A DNA stretch of 64,000 bases, taken from contig NC_040033.1 in the NCBI RefSeq assembly GCF_000972845.2, positions 548,344-612,343 of the forward strand. Direction: 5' to 3'. Under the pieces are notes generated by a model. The model had not been told where the DNA came from, did not search any database, and worked only from the letters and a program-made list of their open reading frames with translations. This stretch comes from Larimichthys crocea. Taxonomy: Eukaryota > Chordata > Actinopteri > Sciaenidae. Shown here in pieces: positions 24,015 through 37,449 of the stretch. Numbering within the stretch: the stretch's first letter is position 1; each line of letters opens with the position of its first letter. The position numbers and the translations under genes are program-made.

Positions 24015-24845
24015 CAGATCTGTGTTCCTCCAAATGTCAAAATGTAGGTAAAGTTCCTGAGTTCCTAAAATCGTTCCCGAACTCCTAGAAAAGTTCCTCC
24101 AACGAAAAACGAAAAAAAAAGGACTTTTAGAGTAAGCAGGAGTCGTCACAAGAAAAAAACATAAGAAGAGCTCCAGAAATCAAACAGCAGATTCATCAGG
24201 CTCATCCAGAAACCCTTCACGTCGATGCTTGAAAACGTTTTGTTGTGCGTCTTCTACTCTTCAGCATGTACTGTCAAAAAAGTAGCAGTTCATCAGGGTC
24301 TCCAAAAAAAAAGAGTTCCTCTTCAGAAAAACACCCAAAAATACAAATTTGATTGTGCATATTATAATATATATATTTTTTCCTATGAAGCTGTTCTTTG
24401 TCAGTGTGTCGCTGTGTGGTTTATTAGTATTTTGTTAGTTTTCAGGTGTTTCCATGTTGCGGTTTCTTTGCTCTCAGGTTAACTGGGTGCCAGTTTGGTG
24501 GCCTGATTGTCCGTTGGTGCCACCGACAGCGAAAGCGCTGCTCTCGTTCAGGTCTGCTGGCGCGTCTGTAAGAATGACGGAAAAAAAAGGTTTTGAGTAA
24601 GAGGATGAATATGTTAATTAACAAGGAGTTCCCTTTCAGGGCAGATTATAATCTCAGTAACGCGTTCAACCAGTTCAGCCTAAAAGTATTTCGTCTTCCT
24701 TGTTTCATTTGAGTCCTGAACAGTAAAATACAGTCATCTTCTGTCAATCATCCCATGACCCCTCAGAGAGTTGTTGTGTCCCAACCCGCTTTGACTGACA
24801 ACCATTGGCCAACAGCTCATGAAGGTGATCGTGTGTTTTTCATTA

Positions 24846-24851
24846 TTTATT
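24846..24851 (-). terminator. Poly(A) signal of B7-like gene 2
   Basis: AATAAA on the minus strand, about 115 bases downstream of the TGA at 24966. Confidence 0.5.
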
Positions 24852-24965
24852 AAACTTCATGATCTTGTTTCCTTCTAATATCAATGAGATGTTGTCAGCT
24901 TTGAGGTGGGGCAGCAGAGCAAACGTGTTCAGCGGCTCCATCTAGTGTCTGGTTTCAGTCAAGTT

Positions 24966-25057
24966 TCATATATTATTTAAAACATTTGATGACCGACCTT
25001 TTACTAAATGCAGCTCTGTCACCTCTTCAGGGTCGTTTCTGGGCTTCGAGGCGCTTC
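24966..25057 (-). CDS. B7-like gene 2, exon 6: cytosolic tail
   Basis: 92 bases from acceptor CACACAG to TGA. Reads SASKPRNDPEEVTELHLVKG and a short end. No tyrosine motif. Confidence 0.8.
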
Positions 25058-28000
25058 CTGTGTGAGACATAATATGTGTGAAACACAAAGAATTTCAAAA
25101 CACCTGTACCTGCCTGCATGACATGTCCTAGAATCATCTGGCGTGACCCGGATACAATTAGTCGTAACTGGTATGACGGGTGTGGATGAGTAATCACAGG
25201 TGTGGTTTATGTTCTGACTCATTTCTTTTTGTAATTCATGGCTGAAAAACAAGTAGTTACACGTGTGCGATAAAGATATATCCTCAGTGTTTGTTTTATT
25301 CTCTTTACCGAAGGGACCTGTAACGATCTGTAAAATGCAAGGAGCCTACCCTGGACATTAACTGAGGCATAGAAGCTTGACTTTACACCTAGTGTTTCAT
25401 ATTTAATGCAGAAACACACATTTACTACCTCAGTAGTGACCCTGAACTTGATCTAATTAGATATTTGGTACCATCCAGCAGGAAAACCTCTGCTGTAATT
25501 TCTGCTTTTCTCCATATTTTACATTAACGCTGGCTCTCAAACTAGATTTATATCCTCTAAAAAGCTGATAGTTTCAGTTTATTTCACAATGATCATTTGC
25601 AGTTTTGCTTCTTGCATGAAAATGCTCTTTACATAGGAATGCATCAATAATGCAATATGTTAAAATAACCCATTTGGATGCATTAGGACTACATTTGACT
25701 GATATTATTGTGCTTTTACTCAAGTAAACTCAATTTAATTTATAAAACTTTATAAAAACCTGTGACTGCCATAAAATATTATTTTTTAACCAAGACCCAA
25801 ACAAAAATGTTGAACTATTCTTTATACCATAAATGATTTAAGACCCGAACCAGACATAACCACACTCTGTGAATGCATATATGTTTAATCGTGAGTGTTT
25901 GCTCTGCATGTGTTAAGCTGTCTTTTTCCTTTTATCAGTCAATGTCCACATCTCTTGGAGTCCGTCTTTACCTCTCATCTTCAGGTAGACCAGCATGCCC
26001 GTCAGAGCAAGAACCAGCCCTAAAATCACCAGACCGACAATCCACCAGTGAGACGCCGCTTCTGCTGTCTGTGCCTTACCTGCACAAAGGTGACAAACAC
26101 AGATTAATACAAAAAATATATATTTACTTCAACACAACAAACAACAGGCAGCTGCGTTTTGTGTGTATGTATGTTGAGTTCTATTATTGTTATTCAGCTC
26201 TAAGCTCACACTGGCTCCCTTTGTCATGACAAACTCAAAAAAAGAAGAAAAAAACAACTTGGACAGACTTGAAATTGTAATCTACAGCAATGAACATCTA
26301 GATTTTCAAGTGGATTATCTGATTATTCACCTACATTTGGATTGTTTGTGGACAAACATCTCAAACTGAGTAAATCAAACCATTTGCAAGCTTCAATTTG
26401 TTTGTTTGATGGCGGGAAACCACTAAAAACAGAAACACCTGTGGAGTCTTCAAGGCAGTGATTGTCTACCTGTGGTCTGCGAGCTCCCTCTAGTGGCACA
26501 GCGAGCCATCGACAGTTTTTAAATTAAAATCTTTTAAATGAAAAATCATATAATAATGTGTATATGAAATGTAATTTACAATCTTTCCTGTGATACATTT
26601 TGTTTCCGTGTAAGCCGGCCTCACATAGAATTTTCTTCCTAAATGAAACCCAGACTGAGCAAGTTACAAATTATAAATATCTGGGAATCTGGTTGGACAA
26701 TAAGTTTTCTTTTAAAACACGTGACTGAGCTCACAAAGAAGGTAAACATTAAGCTGGGTGCCTTTATATAGAATCAGGTGTTGCCTTTCTTTTGAAAGCA
26801 TTGTTCAAACAACCATTTTATCAATTTTAGATTATGGAGACGCATCTCCATCCACTCTGAAAGCTCTTGACACAGTTTACCACAGTGCTATACGTTTTAT
26901 TACTGGTGATCCTTTTAGAACTCATCACTCTAAACTATATGAGAGTGTAGGATGGTCCTGTCTCCATGAGAGGAGGGAAACACATTACCTCCTTTTTATT
27001 TACAAGGCAAATTACCATCATACCTCACTTCTCTTTTAGATTTTAGACACCGCACATATAGCACAAGGTCACAAGGTTTTATAACACTAGAAACAGAGGC
27101 TGAAAAATCAGCTTTTCAGTTTTATGCACCTACTAAATGGAACCATCTGCAAGAGACACTGAAATTAGACAAACTTGTGTCCGTTTAAAGTTTTAATACA
27201 TGGTATGAGAGATATACAGTGTTCTTGCTTTAACTGATTTAGTTTTAACTGATCTTGCTTTAAACTGTGTTTTAACTGGTTTAACTGGTTTTAACTTGAT
27301 CTTGTTTCAACTGGTTTAACCGTTTGGGCTATTTATTGTATATTGTTTATGTTTGTTGTGATCAGGGCATTGCTGTAAAAGAGCTATTTGCTCAGTCAAG
27401 GTTTCCCTGAATAAAGAACGGAATAAAAAAAAAAAAACATGAATTAAACCGTGATGGGAAAATAGTGAGTGGAGCTAAAAGGCTCTAAAACGCTGCAGCC
27501 GTGGCTGCAAATGGGAACAATTAGGAAGAGAAATGTGGATCAGGAGAAGATTAATTAATTTATTGTATCAGCATTATGACGCAATGTTGAAATACTGTAT
27601 TTTAACATTTTCTGAGGTGGTACACTGTGTAAAAAAAAAGTTTGAGCACCACTGCTACTGTGATATTCTATAAGCACCAAATGTGGTTTAATCCGCCGCT
27701 GAAAATAGTCCCTCAACAGACGCTCTATGTCCTCCTGTTTGTTTGCTAAAATGTGCAGCTGCGTTTTTAAAATAATGTCTCTTCGGTTCATGACTGTCTT
27801 TGTGTTCATGAACTCACCAAAAGGACTGTCGATCGTGACGTCGGTGCGTTCAGTGTGCGTGTTGTACGGCAAGGAGAACACGCAGGTGTAGCTGCCCGTG
27901 TGCTCCGATTGCTTGGGGTCCATCAGTCGCAGGGAGCCGTCTCCAAACGGGACCCTGAAGCCGTCGAGCTCCACGTGGTTGTCCCAGGGTGACGTGGAGT

Positions 28001-31000
28001 CGCTGTCCCCCGTCTGGCTGTCATAGGTGAGGATGTGGGACGGGTCCTCGCCGTTGGAGAAGCTCCAGTGGAGGGAAGGGTTGTTCAGGTAATGAGGGGC
28101 ATAGCAGGGTATGGTCAGGTCTCTCCCTTGAGTTCCCCTTATTTCTAAGTTTGAGAAGAGAGTGGGGCACAAATGAATACAAATTAAAGTATCCTGCATG
28201 TGTAAATTGCTGTATTACAAACACACAAACTCTGTCCTTATACCTCTTTCCCTGAGTGAGGCAGTCCAGGACGGACCACCGTAGGAAGTCGTGACTTTGC
28301 AGATGTAGATGAGGTCAGGTTGTCCTTTTATCCTCTTCAGTCGACTGTCGACCGTGTACAGCCCCTGTTTGTCAGCCAGCATGCGCGTGACCGGTCGGAG
28401 ATCCTCAAAGGTAGGCGGTTCGGTCGCCCAGGTTACACGAGGGGACGGGAAGACATTGCGGACGATGCACTTCATCTCCTCGTAGCCGCTCAGCCTCGTC
28501 AGCTCCAGAGACAGGCCTCGGATGGGTGCTACACACACACAAACACAAACACACAAAGACGCTCACAGCATGCTCAAATGTTTCCCAGCAGACCCTGATG
28601 ATAGACTCTAAATGCCACGGCCCAATATAGCCTGACGGTGGGTGATATCATTCTCATGCAGATAACATTAGAGCTCTGTTAAGACAACATAATACGACCA
28701 CAAACACTGGAAATCTTTTTGAAGTACCTGAACGTTGATTTACTACAAAGCCTCAGGGGGGGTTTTATAGTCAAAAAATAATAATATCGGCATGGATATC
28801 TGTGTGCAGAAAGCCTTGAAGCAATTATGCACCCAACAATCAGAATAAAAGCAGGGAATTATAAAACAAGACTAAGAGTCTGCAGCTGTGAGACTATAAG
28901 CTGTGTGGTTCAGCTAAATGCATCATCATCAGCATGCCACCAAGTTCATATGACAATGCTATGATGATGATTTGCAGGTATAATGTCAAATCAACACAAA
29001 GTATAGGAGTGGCTTACGGGGATGTAAGTAGTGTAGTAGAAGTATTTGGATGCAATGTATTTGTTACAGGGGTGAGCACTGACTATGATCGATGTCTCAG
29101 CACAAAGAAGTAAACTACTTTTGCAGTTGCAATTAATAAAACCAGACAGATCATTCTCAGGAACATCGGCTGTCACGTGACAATGATGATTTAGCCTCTG
29201 GGGTTTCCGGGTTCCTGGTTCCGGGATCACAAGGAAGACGTCTGCATATGAATGCAAATGACTAAACTGATAAAAAGAGAGAGGTCCCACAGTTGCATTT
29301 TGGGAGGTGTGTTCTGAATGTTACAGATGCAAGCTACTGCAGCCAAAGCATGCTCAATGCTACTCGGCCTAGAAAGTGGGAACCGGAATGTTTCCTTAAA
29401 CCCAAAGTATCTGCTCAACTAGTGTATCGAACAGCACCGGCTGTTACTGCCAGCATCAATGGGTGTCACCAAATGAACCAGGACTGAAATCTTAAGGATG
29501 TGACTTGAATATCAGTTAAAACTGACTTTAGAGTGGTAGTAAACATTGTGTCTGCACTGTCCTGGGATACGAGTTGCTGTCAGTTAAGTGCATTTGCTGT
29601 TTACCCTCTTCAGAACGATTGCACCTCCTAAAGGCAGATTGAAATTTTGTTACAGCATCCAACCTTATTTATAAACTCACCTTCCACCTTCAAGATGACC
29701 TTTGCGTTGTGTTGGCCCTTCGTGGTGTTCACGTGACACCTGTACGTGCCCCTGTCCTTAAGAACAGTTCTCCTGAGAATCAATGTGGCGTTGCCACGGG
29801 ATATCAGGTGCGGGACAATGGTGGCACGTCCAGCGAGCTGCTCGTGCTCAAAGTGCTCCAAGTGCTCTTCGCTGCTGTCGTCGTCTTCATCGCTGTCGTC
29901 ATCATCGTCATCATCTTTCTTTTTGTCCCGCTCAAACTTGTAGATCACCACGTCCTGTCTGAACCACTCGATGATCTCCTTGTTGCCTGCTTGAAAGCTG
30001 CAGGGAAGCACGCAATCCTCCGAAACGATGCATGTCACGGCAACATCTGAAACATGACGCAGAGAGTCAAGGTGAGATCACACTGAGAAGTTCACGTCAC
30101 AGCTTGTCGAGGTTGTGATTCTTAACTCCCTGTGATCCTGGGACGCAATACAACCTGAACCACTTACATAATGTCTAACCCGACCTGTATTGACAAACAA
30201 CCTCACCCAGAAACAAGAATGTTTCCGTCAATGCAGTTGGCACCCCCAACTGCATTGACGGACTGGCTGAACAAGAATTCGCGTCAGTCCGAATGCGGCC
30301 TCAGGGGATCAGAAACAAGAATGTTTCTGGGGACAATCCCAACAAGGGAGCTTACTTGTGTTTTCTACTTGGGTTCTTGTCTTGCTGACCCGGGTTGCTA
30401 GTGCAGGAGATGAAGCAACACCAGTTATACAATACATCCATAGTTGGACTAACCTCTAGGCACAGCTCTGGAACCCAACTCTTGGACAGGAACTGGACCA
30501 TACTGGGTATGAGGATACCAAAAACATGAGTGCATTTGTTTGACCTTGAACTAAATTCTTTGCTTGATGCCATGTTGCAGCAAAGGTTGAAGCAGGTTCA
30601 AGTTTATTCCCGGGAAACCTTTGCATTGTTTAGCGAGACCTTCCTATGTTGGCACCCCCAACTGCATTGACGGACTGGCTGAACAAGAATTCGCGTCAGT
30701 CTGAACCCGGCCTCAGGGACCGGGGCACCATCAGGGCACATATTTGCACTTGTGCCCTAACCACTACCTCCTGCCTTCAGTGTAGCATGTACATAGCATG
30801 CCGTCTCCAAGCTCACATCAAGAAACAAGAAGTACTCTTGTGCTGGAATGGACCGGCACTTTGAGTCATCAGGAAAACAGCTGGATTTTATAAAAGTCAT
30901 GACAGGTCAGTTCCAGTAACCGTCACAGGAATATGTTGCAGGGCCTCTGAGGCATTTCCCGACTAATCCAGCCTTGCAGTTAAGCACACGCTGTATTTTA

Positions 31001-34000
31001 CAATTGTTTAGTGAGCATCAAACTCAGATATCAACAGCACTCCGCTGACAGATAGAACCCCTTGTGTCGGGTGGTTGTTTTCCTTTAGCTGGTTCAGGTT
31101 ACAGTCTTACAAACAACTCTGCAAATGTCAAAGAAGGGACGTCTTTTGTTAAAGTTTCCATGACACAAACTAAACGAGGGAACGCTGCTAGGTGGACATG
31201 TGTTTTTCATTAACACCAAAGAATCTGGAAACTAGAAGCCATGAGCTGAATCTGCCTAATAAAATGTACGTACGATAACAACAGAGTGGAACTGGACACG
31301 TTTACGCAGTGGAGGCAGAGATGTTCGGGTTAATCAGTCAACAATCGCGACCTCCAGTAGATGAAGGAAAGTTTTCTTTAGTGTCAAGTCATTTTTCCAA
31401 TTCTGAATCATTTCATGACTTTGTTTCTCCCACTCTGAGTGATACATGCCTGTTTCCGCACTGCGTAACGTGAAGTACGTGACGCTTGACGGCACTGAGT
31501 CACAGATTTCATGGAGAAAATGTTCTCCGCTTCCCGTCAGCTGTGCATCTCTGTGATTTACAGAGTTTCCTTTTTGGACGTTGAAGTGAACTGCAGCAGC
31601 TGGTAGCTGGTGTTAGCTCAGTTTGTTAGCTGTGAGCTCAGTACAACTCCGAGAGGGAGTGTTAGTGTTTGTACCACAAGTGTTCTGGACCACCGGGGAG
31701 AAGAAGAAGAAGAGCCTGTTCAGCCTGTGTGGGGAGAATGCCTGACGGTCTTTTGTTTGCAGCAGCTGAAACTTGAGGATTTAATGATGATGCTTTAGGA
31801 AAGTGGAGCAGAAGCTTGTGGCTTTAAATTCTGAAGTTTCACTTTTGTCGTAGCAGCAACAGAAAATACATCCAGCGTCTGTTTATAACTGAAGATTTGA
31901 GTAGAAAAGACGATGATGGTTATCCAAGATATTACAACTGGTAGCCTGAATTTCTAACATATAAAATATGATGGTTACATTATCTGGGAGAGTCCAGTGC
32001 TTCACGTTAATAAGTAACTTTAAGGATTATTGTTTAAAGGACTATTTGTAATGAGGATGCAGGATATGGTGTTGTAATTTCTTTAATCTAAAACAGGAAC
32101 ATAGTTCACATCTGACACAGCGTTTCTCAGTACTCACCCTCAACTTCCTTTTATTGCCACACACCCGAGCAGCAGTAATCACACAAGTCTAACCTCATTC
32201 ATAGGAGCACAGGTGGACACATCCACATAAAATGTCTCGTTTTTACATGCCTCTGTTACGACACCGTGAGAAGCCGTCGACACCAGCAGCGTGATAGTAA
32301 TATTACCAAAACAACCGCAGCTCGGCTACATGAAGTTTTGTATTTCAGCAGTAAAGTATCTAGTAGCTGTCGTTGTATTGCCAACTTGTCTGAGCTTGTG
32401 TGTATCAACCGAGTGTTCAGTTTGATGATTGCTGAGCAGTTTGAGACATATCTGCCCAACTCAGATTCTTGTGGGTGGATGCAAAATTACTTATTTTGTC
32501 CTGTGGAGGTTTTCTGTCAATCATCGTTCTTCGAAAAGTCTGGGGCAGCTGGACTGTTTTTAGATCTGTGACTCTTACGACCATCAGTCCGAGCTCGGGT
32601 GACCTGACCGACTATCGTCACGCAACAATGAGCACTAACGAACTAAGTTGGAACAATGGGGTCTACAAGCTTTCCTAGTATAAACACACAGAGCCCCTCA
32701 GCAGTCACTGAAGAAGCTCATTTTGTCATTAAAGTTGCTGAGGTCCGCTCTCAGCTCCAAACCCGTCGGTTCCTTCTAATGTGAATGCTTAAAAAAACGG
32801 CGTATAAATATAAAGTTCAGTAATTTCCTGAAACAGTTGGTCTCTGTAGTTTTTTATCAAATGTTAGTCAAACAGGAGGAAATACTGCATTTTGGGGTGG
32901 GGGACTATTTTCAGCAGTGGATTAATCCACAGCCACAACTTTCTATTTATGTACCTACTAGTTGAGCTGCAGACCAAGGACAGCAAGAATAGGGACTTTG
33001 TGCTCAAAGAAATAACTATTATTGCTGCTCATTTGGTTTGATTGGATTGATCTCCCAACAGAAGAATGTTTTCAGTGTGACTTGCATGTTTAATAGTGAC
33101 TAATATCAGCTGTCACTGAGGTCGAGGTAAGACAGGATCCTCCCGTCCAAAGTCTGCAGGCAATTCATTAACGAGCTTCTCAGCTTTAAGGCTTCGCATT
33201 GGATCTTCAAACTGTTGTTTGCAGTTTTATATTTTGACCTCGTGGTGGCCGCCTTTCTGACACACAGGTGTCAGTCAGTACTTTCATAACGAGAGTGCAC
33301 CTTTTTGACTAACTTCACTAGCTTCACTAATCCGACAGAGAGCAGTGTTGAATTAACTCCGCTCTGCTTTTAATCTCTACTTCCTGACACAAACAAGCTT
33401 GTTACTTTAGTTATAAACGCATTTTTGCATCATTGCATGACGAAAATGATACAATGGCGTAACAAGAAAAAACAGACGAGGGAGATTTGACCCTGTCTGA
33501 TTTGTTTCGATTGGCTCTGCGCGGAAACAGCCAGTAGAAAGATCATCAGGCATTCTAATCATTTCTGTGTGAAGAAGTTGATTCACTTTTCTTTTTACTT
33601 GGATTGTCTGAAGAACGTGTGCTTTTTCCACGTCTGCTAAATTTCACACACTTCTCAGAAAACCACTTCATACCTCGCTCACTTCAGCCGCCCATCTTCC
33701 TGTTTCCCTGACAGGACGACCGTTGGAAGACGTCTGAAACTGTAACCAGATCACTGGTTTCCTGCCAAATCCAGTCAGATTATTGTGGCTTTGTTTGTAT
33801 GTACTGCGTGTGCATATCTGTGAGTTCGCATGAGCGTGTCACGGTTATTTGGTGAACAGGCCGGAGGGATTAATTGTTAATTTAGCATCTATCGTCACCT
33901 TCACCTCAGAATGTGTTGTGACTGAGGAGAACAGCTGAGACACGAGCTGGCATCGCCATTCTCGTTCTTCTTCTCGTAAATCACAGCTTTGACAGAAGCC

Positions 34001-34807
34001 GAGCAGCGACTCAGACGTCTGACTCACACCTGCGTAACGCGGTGGACGACTTTGACCCGGTGACATTCACGTGTTGTGTTTTTGTAACCTTGTAGAAATT
34101 CTTACGAAGCGCCGAAGCGTTTGCGCTCGAACAATCTGCTGAACAAACATCTTCAAGGTAGCCGACAAGAGAGATTAACTTTATATTAATTTGATAAAAC
34201 AAACACAGTCCAGATGCGATACTTTAACTGATAAATAAGCAAATGAGATTAGTGATAGCACAATCTCAGAGACTTTTCCACCTGTTTCTTGCTATGAATG
34301 GTCATTTCGTTGACCTAAGTGTCTCTAAAGTGCCTTTTCTGTGTTCCTCGTGTCATTAGGTGTCTGTATTTGTGTCTGTTTTTTCTGTCTCTTCTGAATC
34401 TGGCGAGTGAGATGTTACCGTGGCTCTTAGGAATGATGATCAGAGCTATTAAAATAAGACGAGACAGACTTTTCCTTGGAGTTCAGCTGTTTCGCTGCTT
34501 TTTTCGCTCGGCTGTGGTTGCAGGATGTTTCCATCCTGAAGTCATACCTGACGTCAGTATATGAATGAGCCATCTGACTGACTAAAAATCTGATGTAATC
34601 TTGCACAGATTATTGTATTTCATTCACAAACTCAATCCGTGTATCGGGTTCTGCACAGAGACTCCTTCAGTCTTTTAGTCTCGGTGGAAGTTACAGATCA
34701 GTTGAGGCTGCTGGACAAAGAGGCGTTTGTGTCTTACCTGGGGTTTTGTTCTGCGTGGTGAAGCCGATCCAGAGGAAGAAACAGGCCCAGGTGTATATCG
34801 CTGACAT
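24966..34807 (-). CDS. HHLA2-like B7-family receptor with acidic V-domain insert
   Basis: Six exons join in frame (1248 bases, 415 residues plus stop): 34807-34738, 30046-29681, 28528-28244, 28144-27818, 26079-25972, 25057-24966. All introns are phase 1. Residues 1-23 are a signal peptide (MSAIYTWACFFLWIGF). Residues 24-145 are Ig V (VSEDCVLPCSFQ, then DRGTYRCH), including a long Asp/Glu-rich stretch. Residues 146-240 are Ig C (MKCIVRNVFPSPRVTW, then YICKV). Residues 241-349 are a second V-like domain (LTIPCY, then TGSYTCVF). A membrane helix lies near 360-380 (IVGLVILGLVLALTGMLVYL), and the tail contains KPRNDPEEVTELHL. It is a type I surface protein of the B7/HHLA2 group and presumably acts in lymphocyte co-signalling. 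It lies head-to-head with gabrr3, 5 kb away. The CD276-like name is an alternative. Confidence 0.88.
25972..26079 (-). CDS. B7-like gene 2, exon 5: membrane helix
   Basis: 108 bases; acceptor TTGTGCAG, donor GTAAAG. Encodes SHWW, then the hydrophobic helix, then YLKMR. Confidence 0.88.
26640..27432 (+). mobile_element. L2-type LINE 3' fragment, antisense in intron 4
   Basis: A frameshifted C-terminal reverse transcriptase is readable: NYKYLGIWLDNKFSF, then ILSILDYGDASPST, then LDTVYHSAIRFITGD and HHSKLYESVGWSCLHERRE. It is followed by an untranslated tail ending AATAAAGAACGGAATAAAAAA. It lies between the second V and membrane exons of B7-like gene 2. Confidence 0.8.
27818..28144 (-). CDS. 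B7-like gene 2, exon 4: second V-like Ig domain
   Basis: 327 bases; acceptor AACTTAG, donor GTGAGT. Contains SLHWSFSNGEDPSHIL, SLRLMDPKQ and GSYTCVFSL. Confidence 0.9.
28244..28528 (-). CDS. B7-like gene 2, exon 3: Ig C domain
   Basis: 285 bases; acceptor lies in a GTGTGTAG run, donor GTATAA. Starts APIRGLSLEL. Confidence 0.9.
29681..30046 (-). CDS. B7-like gene 2, exon 2: Ig V with acidic tract
   Basis: 366 bases; acceptor GTTTCAG, donor GTGAGT. 54 bases longer than the homologous exon of gene 1. The extra length is mostly the Asp/Glu block at 29856-29932. Confidence 0.9.
30225..30261. repeat. Perfect 16-bp hairpin
   Basis: CCGTCAATGCAGTTGG and its exact reverse complement are separated by CACCC. 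It lies at the start of a 70-bp segment repeated at 30649-30718. Confidence 0.85.
30237..30718 (+). repeat. 70-bp direct repeat pair
   Basis: 30237-30306 and 30649-30718 agree except for about three bases (shared words GACGGACTGGCTGAACAAG and TTCGCGTCAGTC). A GAAACAAGAATGTTTC word also flanks the first copy at about 30210 and 30310. It lies in intron 1 of B7-like gene 2. No family recognised. Confidence 0.8.
30860..34737. other. Intron 1 of B7-like gene 2, mostly unique sequence
   Basis: Apart from the repeat at 31540-31760, no coding exon, RNA gene or clear element was recognised. Confidence 0.5.
31540..31760 (+). repeat. Third copy of the B7-intron repeat
   Basis: CTGTGATTTACAGAGT, GTTAGCTCA and TACCACAAGTGTT words match the start of the repeat at 16985-17290. 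Confidence 0.55.
34738..34807 (-). CDS. B7-like gene 2, exon 1: signal peptide
   Basis: 70 bases, the same length and phase as exon 1 of the other B7-like gene; donor CCAG|GTAAGA. Confidence 0.85.
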
Positions 34808-37403
34808 GATTTCCTTTCAGCTGCACGCATTTATGACTCGGACACACAGAAACACATGAGACAGGTCTTCAGTCCATACTGCTTTCTCTGTGGCGATTTT
34901 TTTTCCTCTCTCCTCCTTCCGGCAGGTTTTTCCTTGGATCTCTCTGGGTGGTTTGGTGTTACAGACACACACACACACACACACACACAGGGAAAAGAAG
35001 GGGAAACAGCATAATTAGAGGCACATTCCTGATGAAATGGACACGGGGAAGATGTACGGTATAAAACGTGACAGAACATGTGCAGAAATCATGTTTGATC
35101 CTCTGGGGGATTTCTTGTCAGACCTTCCTTTTGATCACCAAAGAGCAAGAAATAAAAGTGAGCTTTGCAGCTGGAGCCTCCGCACTCTTTCATTCATTCA
35201 TTCAAACTCTTTTTTTCTCTCTTCCCTCTCCATCATTCCTCTTTGTCATTTCTTCAGCTTATCCTCTCCGCTCAAGTGGTTTTGATAAGCAAAAAGGAAG
35301 AGGATGCATCTGTTGTTCGTGCACGGTAAAAAGCCCTCTCACGTTATCTCCACACTATCTTAACTTTCCAAAACAAACACAGGTGAACTTGGTACCGCAC
35401 ATCAAAGAGCGCGAGGATATGTGAGGTATCCTGCCGACTGATAACGCCTCCAATCAGTCCTAAAGGTTAAGGTGATTTACTACAAACATGCAAACGGTGG
35501 AAGGGAGTCTATAATGAGCAGAGTGATGAAGTGTTGTGACGTTTCTTGGCACGAGGTGAGCCAGGCCTGCAGCGAGTGACATTGTTGAGTTTCTTGTGTT
35601 TACACTGAATCCTTCCTGTATTAAAGCCTAAAGACAAAAAGCGTTACGCAGTGCAGAAGGAGAACGCTGTCTCATATTTTACTGCCAATGGCTTTCCACT
35701 GGCTGGAGAAGAAGGGAAGCGCTCTCACTTTTTCCAAAGAATTCCTCCTGGTAGCCGAGCAAGAGTGCAGCAGGCTGCTCACTAAATCACGCATGACTTT
35801 TATCTTTGTCCGTTTTCTTTGTTAGAACTTTGGTGGAAAAATCGATGAATTATTCTAATTTCAAGTAAGCAAAGAGAATATTTCCATATTGTGCCAAATA
35901 ATAAACTTTTCAGGGTCTAGTAAGCGATGCAAATTCACCTCTAGGGCACATTTAATTCAAACTTTACGTGCTTAAAATTAGGCACAAATTATGACGGCGC
36001 TTATGCAATATCGATGTGCGTCCTCGTCAGCCTCTCCCAGCTGATGGCGAGAGGCGTGGACAAGTCGCCAGCTCATCACAGGGCTGACGCATAGAGGCAA
36101 ACAACTCATGTTCATTAGTTTGGCCTGAGACGTAACTCGAAAGAGGAACCTTCTTGCTGTGATGAATCCTTCATTAGATACTTTTAAGACGGTAATGCTT
36201 AGTAAACAAATCTCATCTCAGTGGGCACACAGCTTCTCTTGAACTCACTGTGCTTGTACTTGTTCATATATTAAATAATAAGAACTAACTAATAAAGGAA
36301 AAGAGACTCATTAAACAGTTGTGCAAGGACACACTACACCCACAGTAACTCCTGATAACCTTTCACCTCTGGTTCACTCCCACGTCACCGTAAATTACAG
36401 CAGTGAATGAAAGAAAATCAATGAAAAGTTGTGCAACAACTACACGTTATTAATTAATCGAATATATTTATATTTATGTATAAGACATGCATCTTCCTGT
36501 AACACATCCATTTCAACATATTTGCGTGTATATACTTTTAAAATAGTTTATGTACAATCACTCAAACAGTGGCAGAAACAGGAAGATGCTTTAATGAAGT
36601 TTATTTTTTTTAAAAAGTCATTTAAGGTGAACAAGCCAACTCGTCGTCACGTTGTATCATCATTAACACGAGCATGACATTTACAGTTTGACCTCAGATG
36701 CACCGTGAACTTACTTCAAACACTATTTAAAGCGGCTGCCATCGTGGGAGCTCTGTGTTTTGTAACTGATCACTTTAATGAATGAAATGAAAATGAAACG
36801 ACTCATTTAAACGTTAATTAATGAACATTTGTCAGACGCTTCATCACTTTGGCTTCACGTGTACTTTGCAGGATGTAAACAACTTTGCAAAAATGAATTA
36901 TTATTATGAATTCTTTAAGTAGGAGTCAGAGTTTTAGCTGTAGCTGTGTATACAATAAGACTTAGTACTTACAGAGGCTCCTGGACATCAGTGAAGGACA
37001 ACAGTAAAATCTCCTTTGATAACGGGGAGAATCAACTCTTTATAGACGTGTGGCGTCATGTAGGGCTGTTGTGAAATCCACCATCTGCCAGTGAAATGCC
37101 AGGAAACCTGAGAGAGAAAAAAACAAAAGACACTCACTGTGACTCAGCTGCAGCTCCGATGAAATCCAGGAGTGAAAAAGGAAGAAGTGAAGAGCTCTGC
37201 TGCCTCCTGAGACTGAGTGTGTGAGCTTGACTGGATCAACAGGTTATTTAGAGAATAGGCAGCACACACACACACACACACACACACACTGTCTCACACA
37301 CACATTTCACTACACACAAGGTAGTGTAGGGAGGGTAAGGTCACTCCACACACACACACCCTCCTGATGGGTGGAGTTTGGTTGTGATTGGCAAAGTCAC
37401 AAA

Positions 37404-37449
<46 letters not shown>

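Noticed and set aside
26758..27039. Plus-strand open frame as a host gene
   Set aside because: Its protein is the C-terminal reverse transcriptase of an L2-type LINE with a typical untranslated tail.
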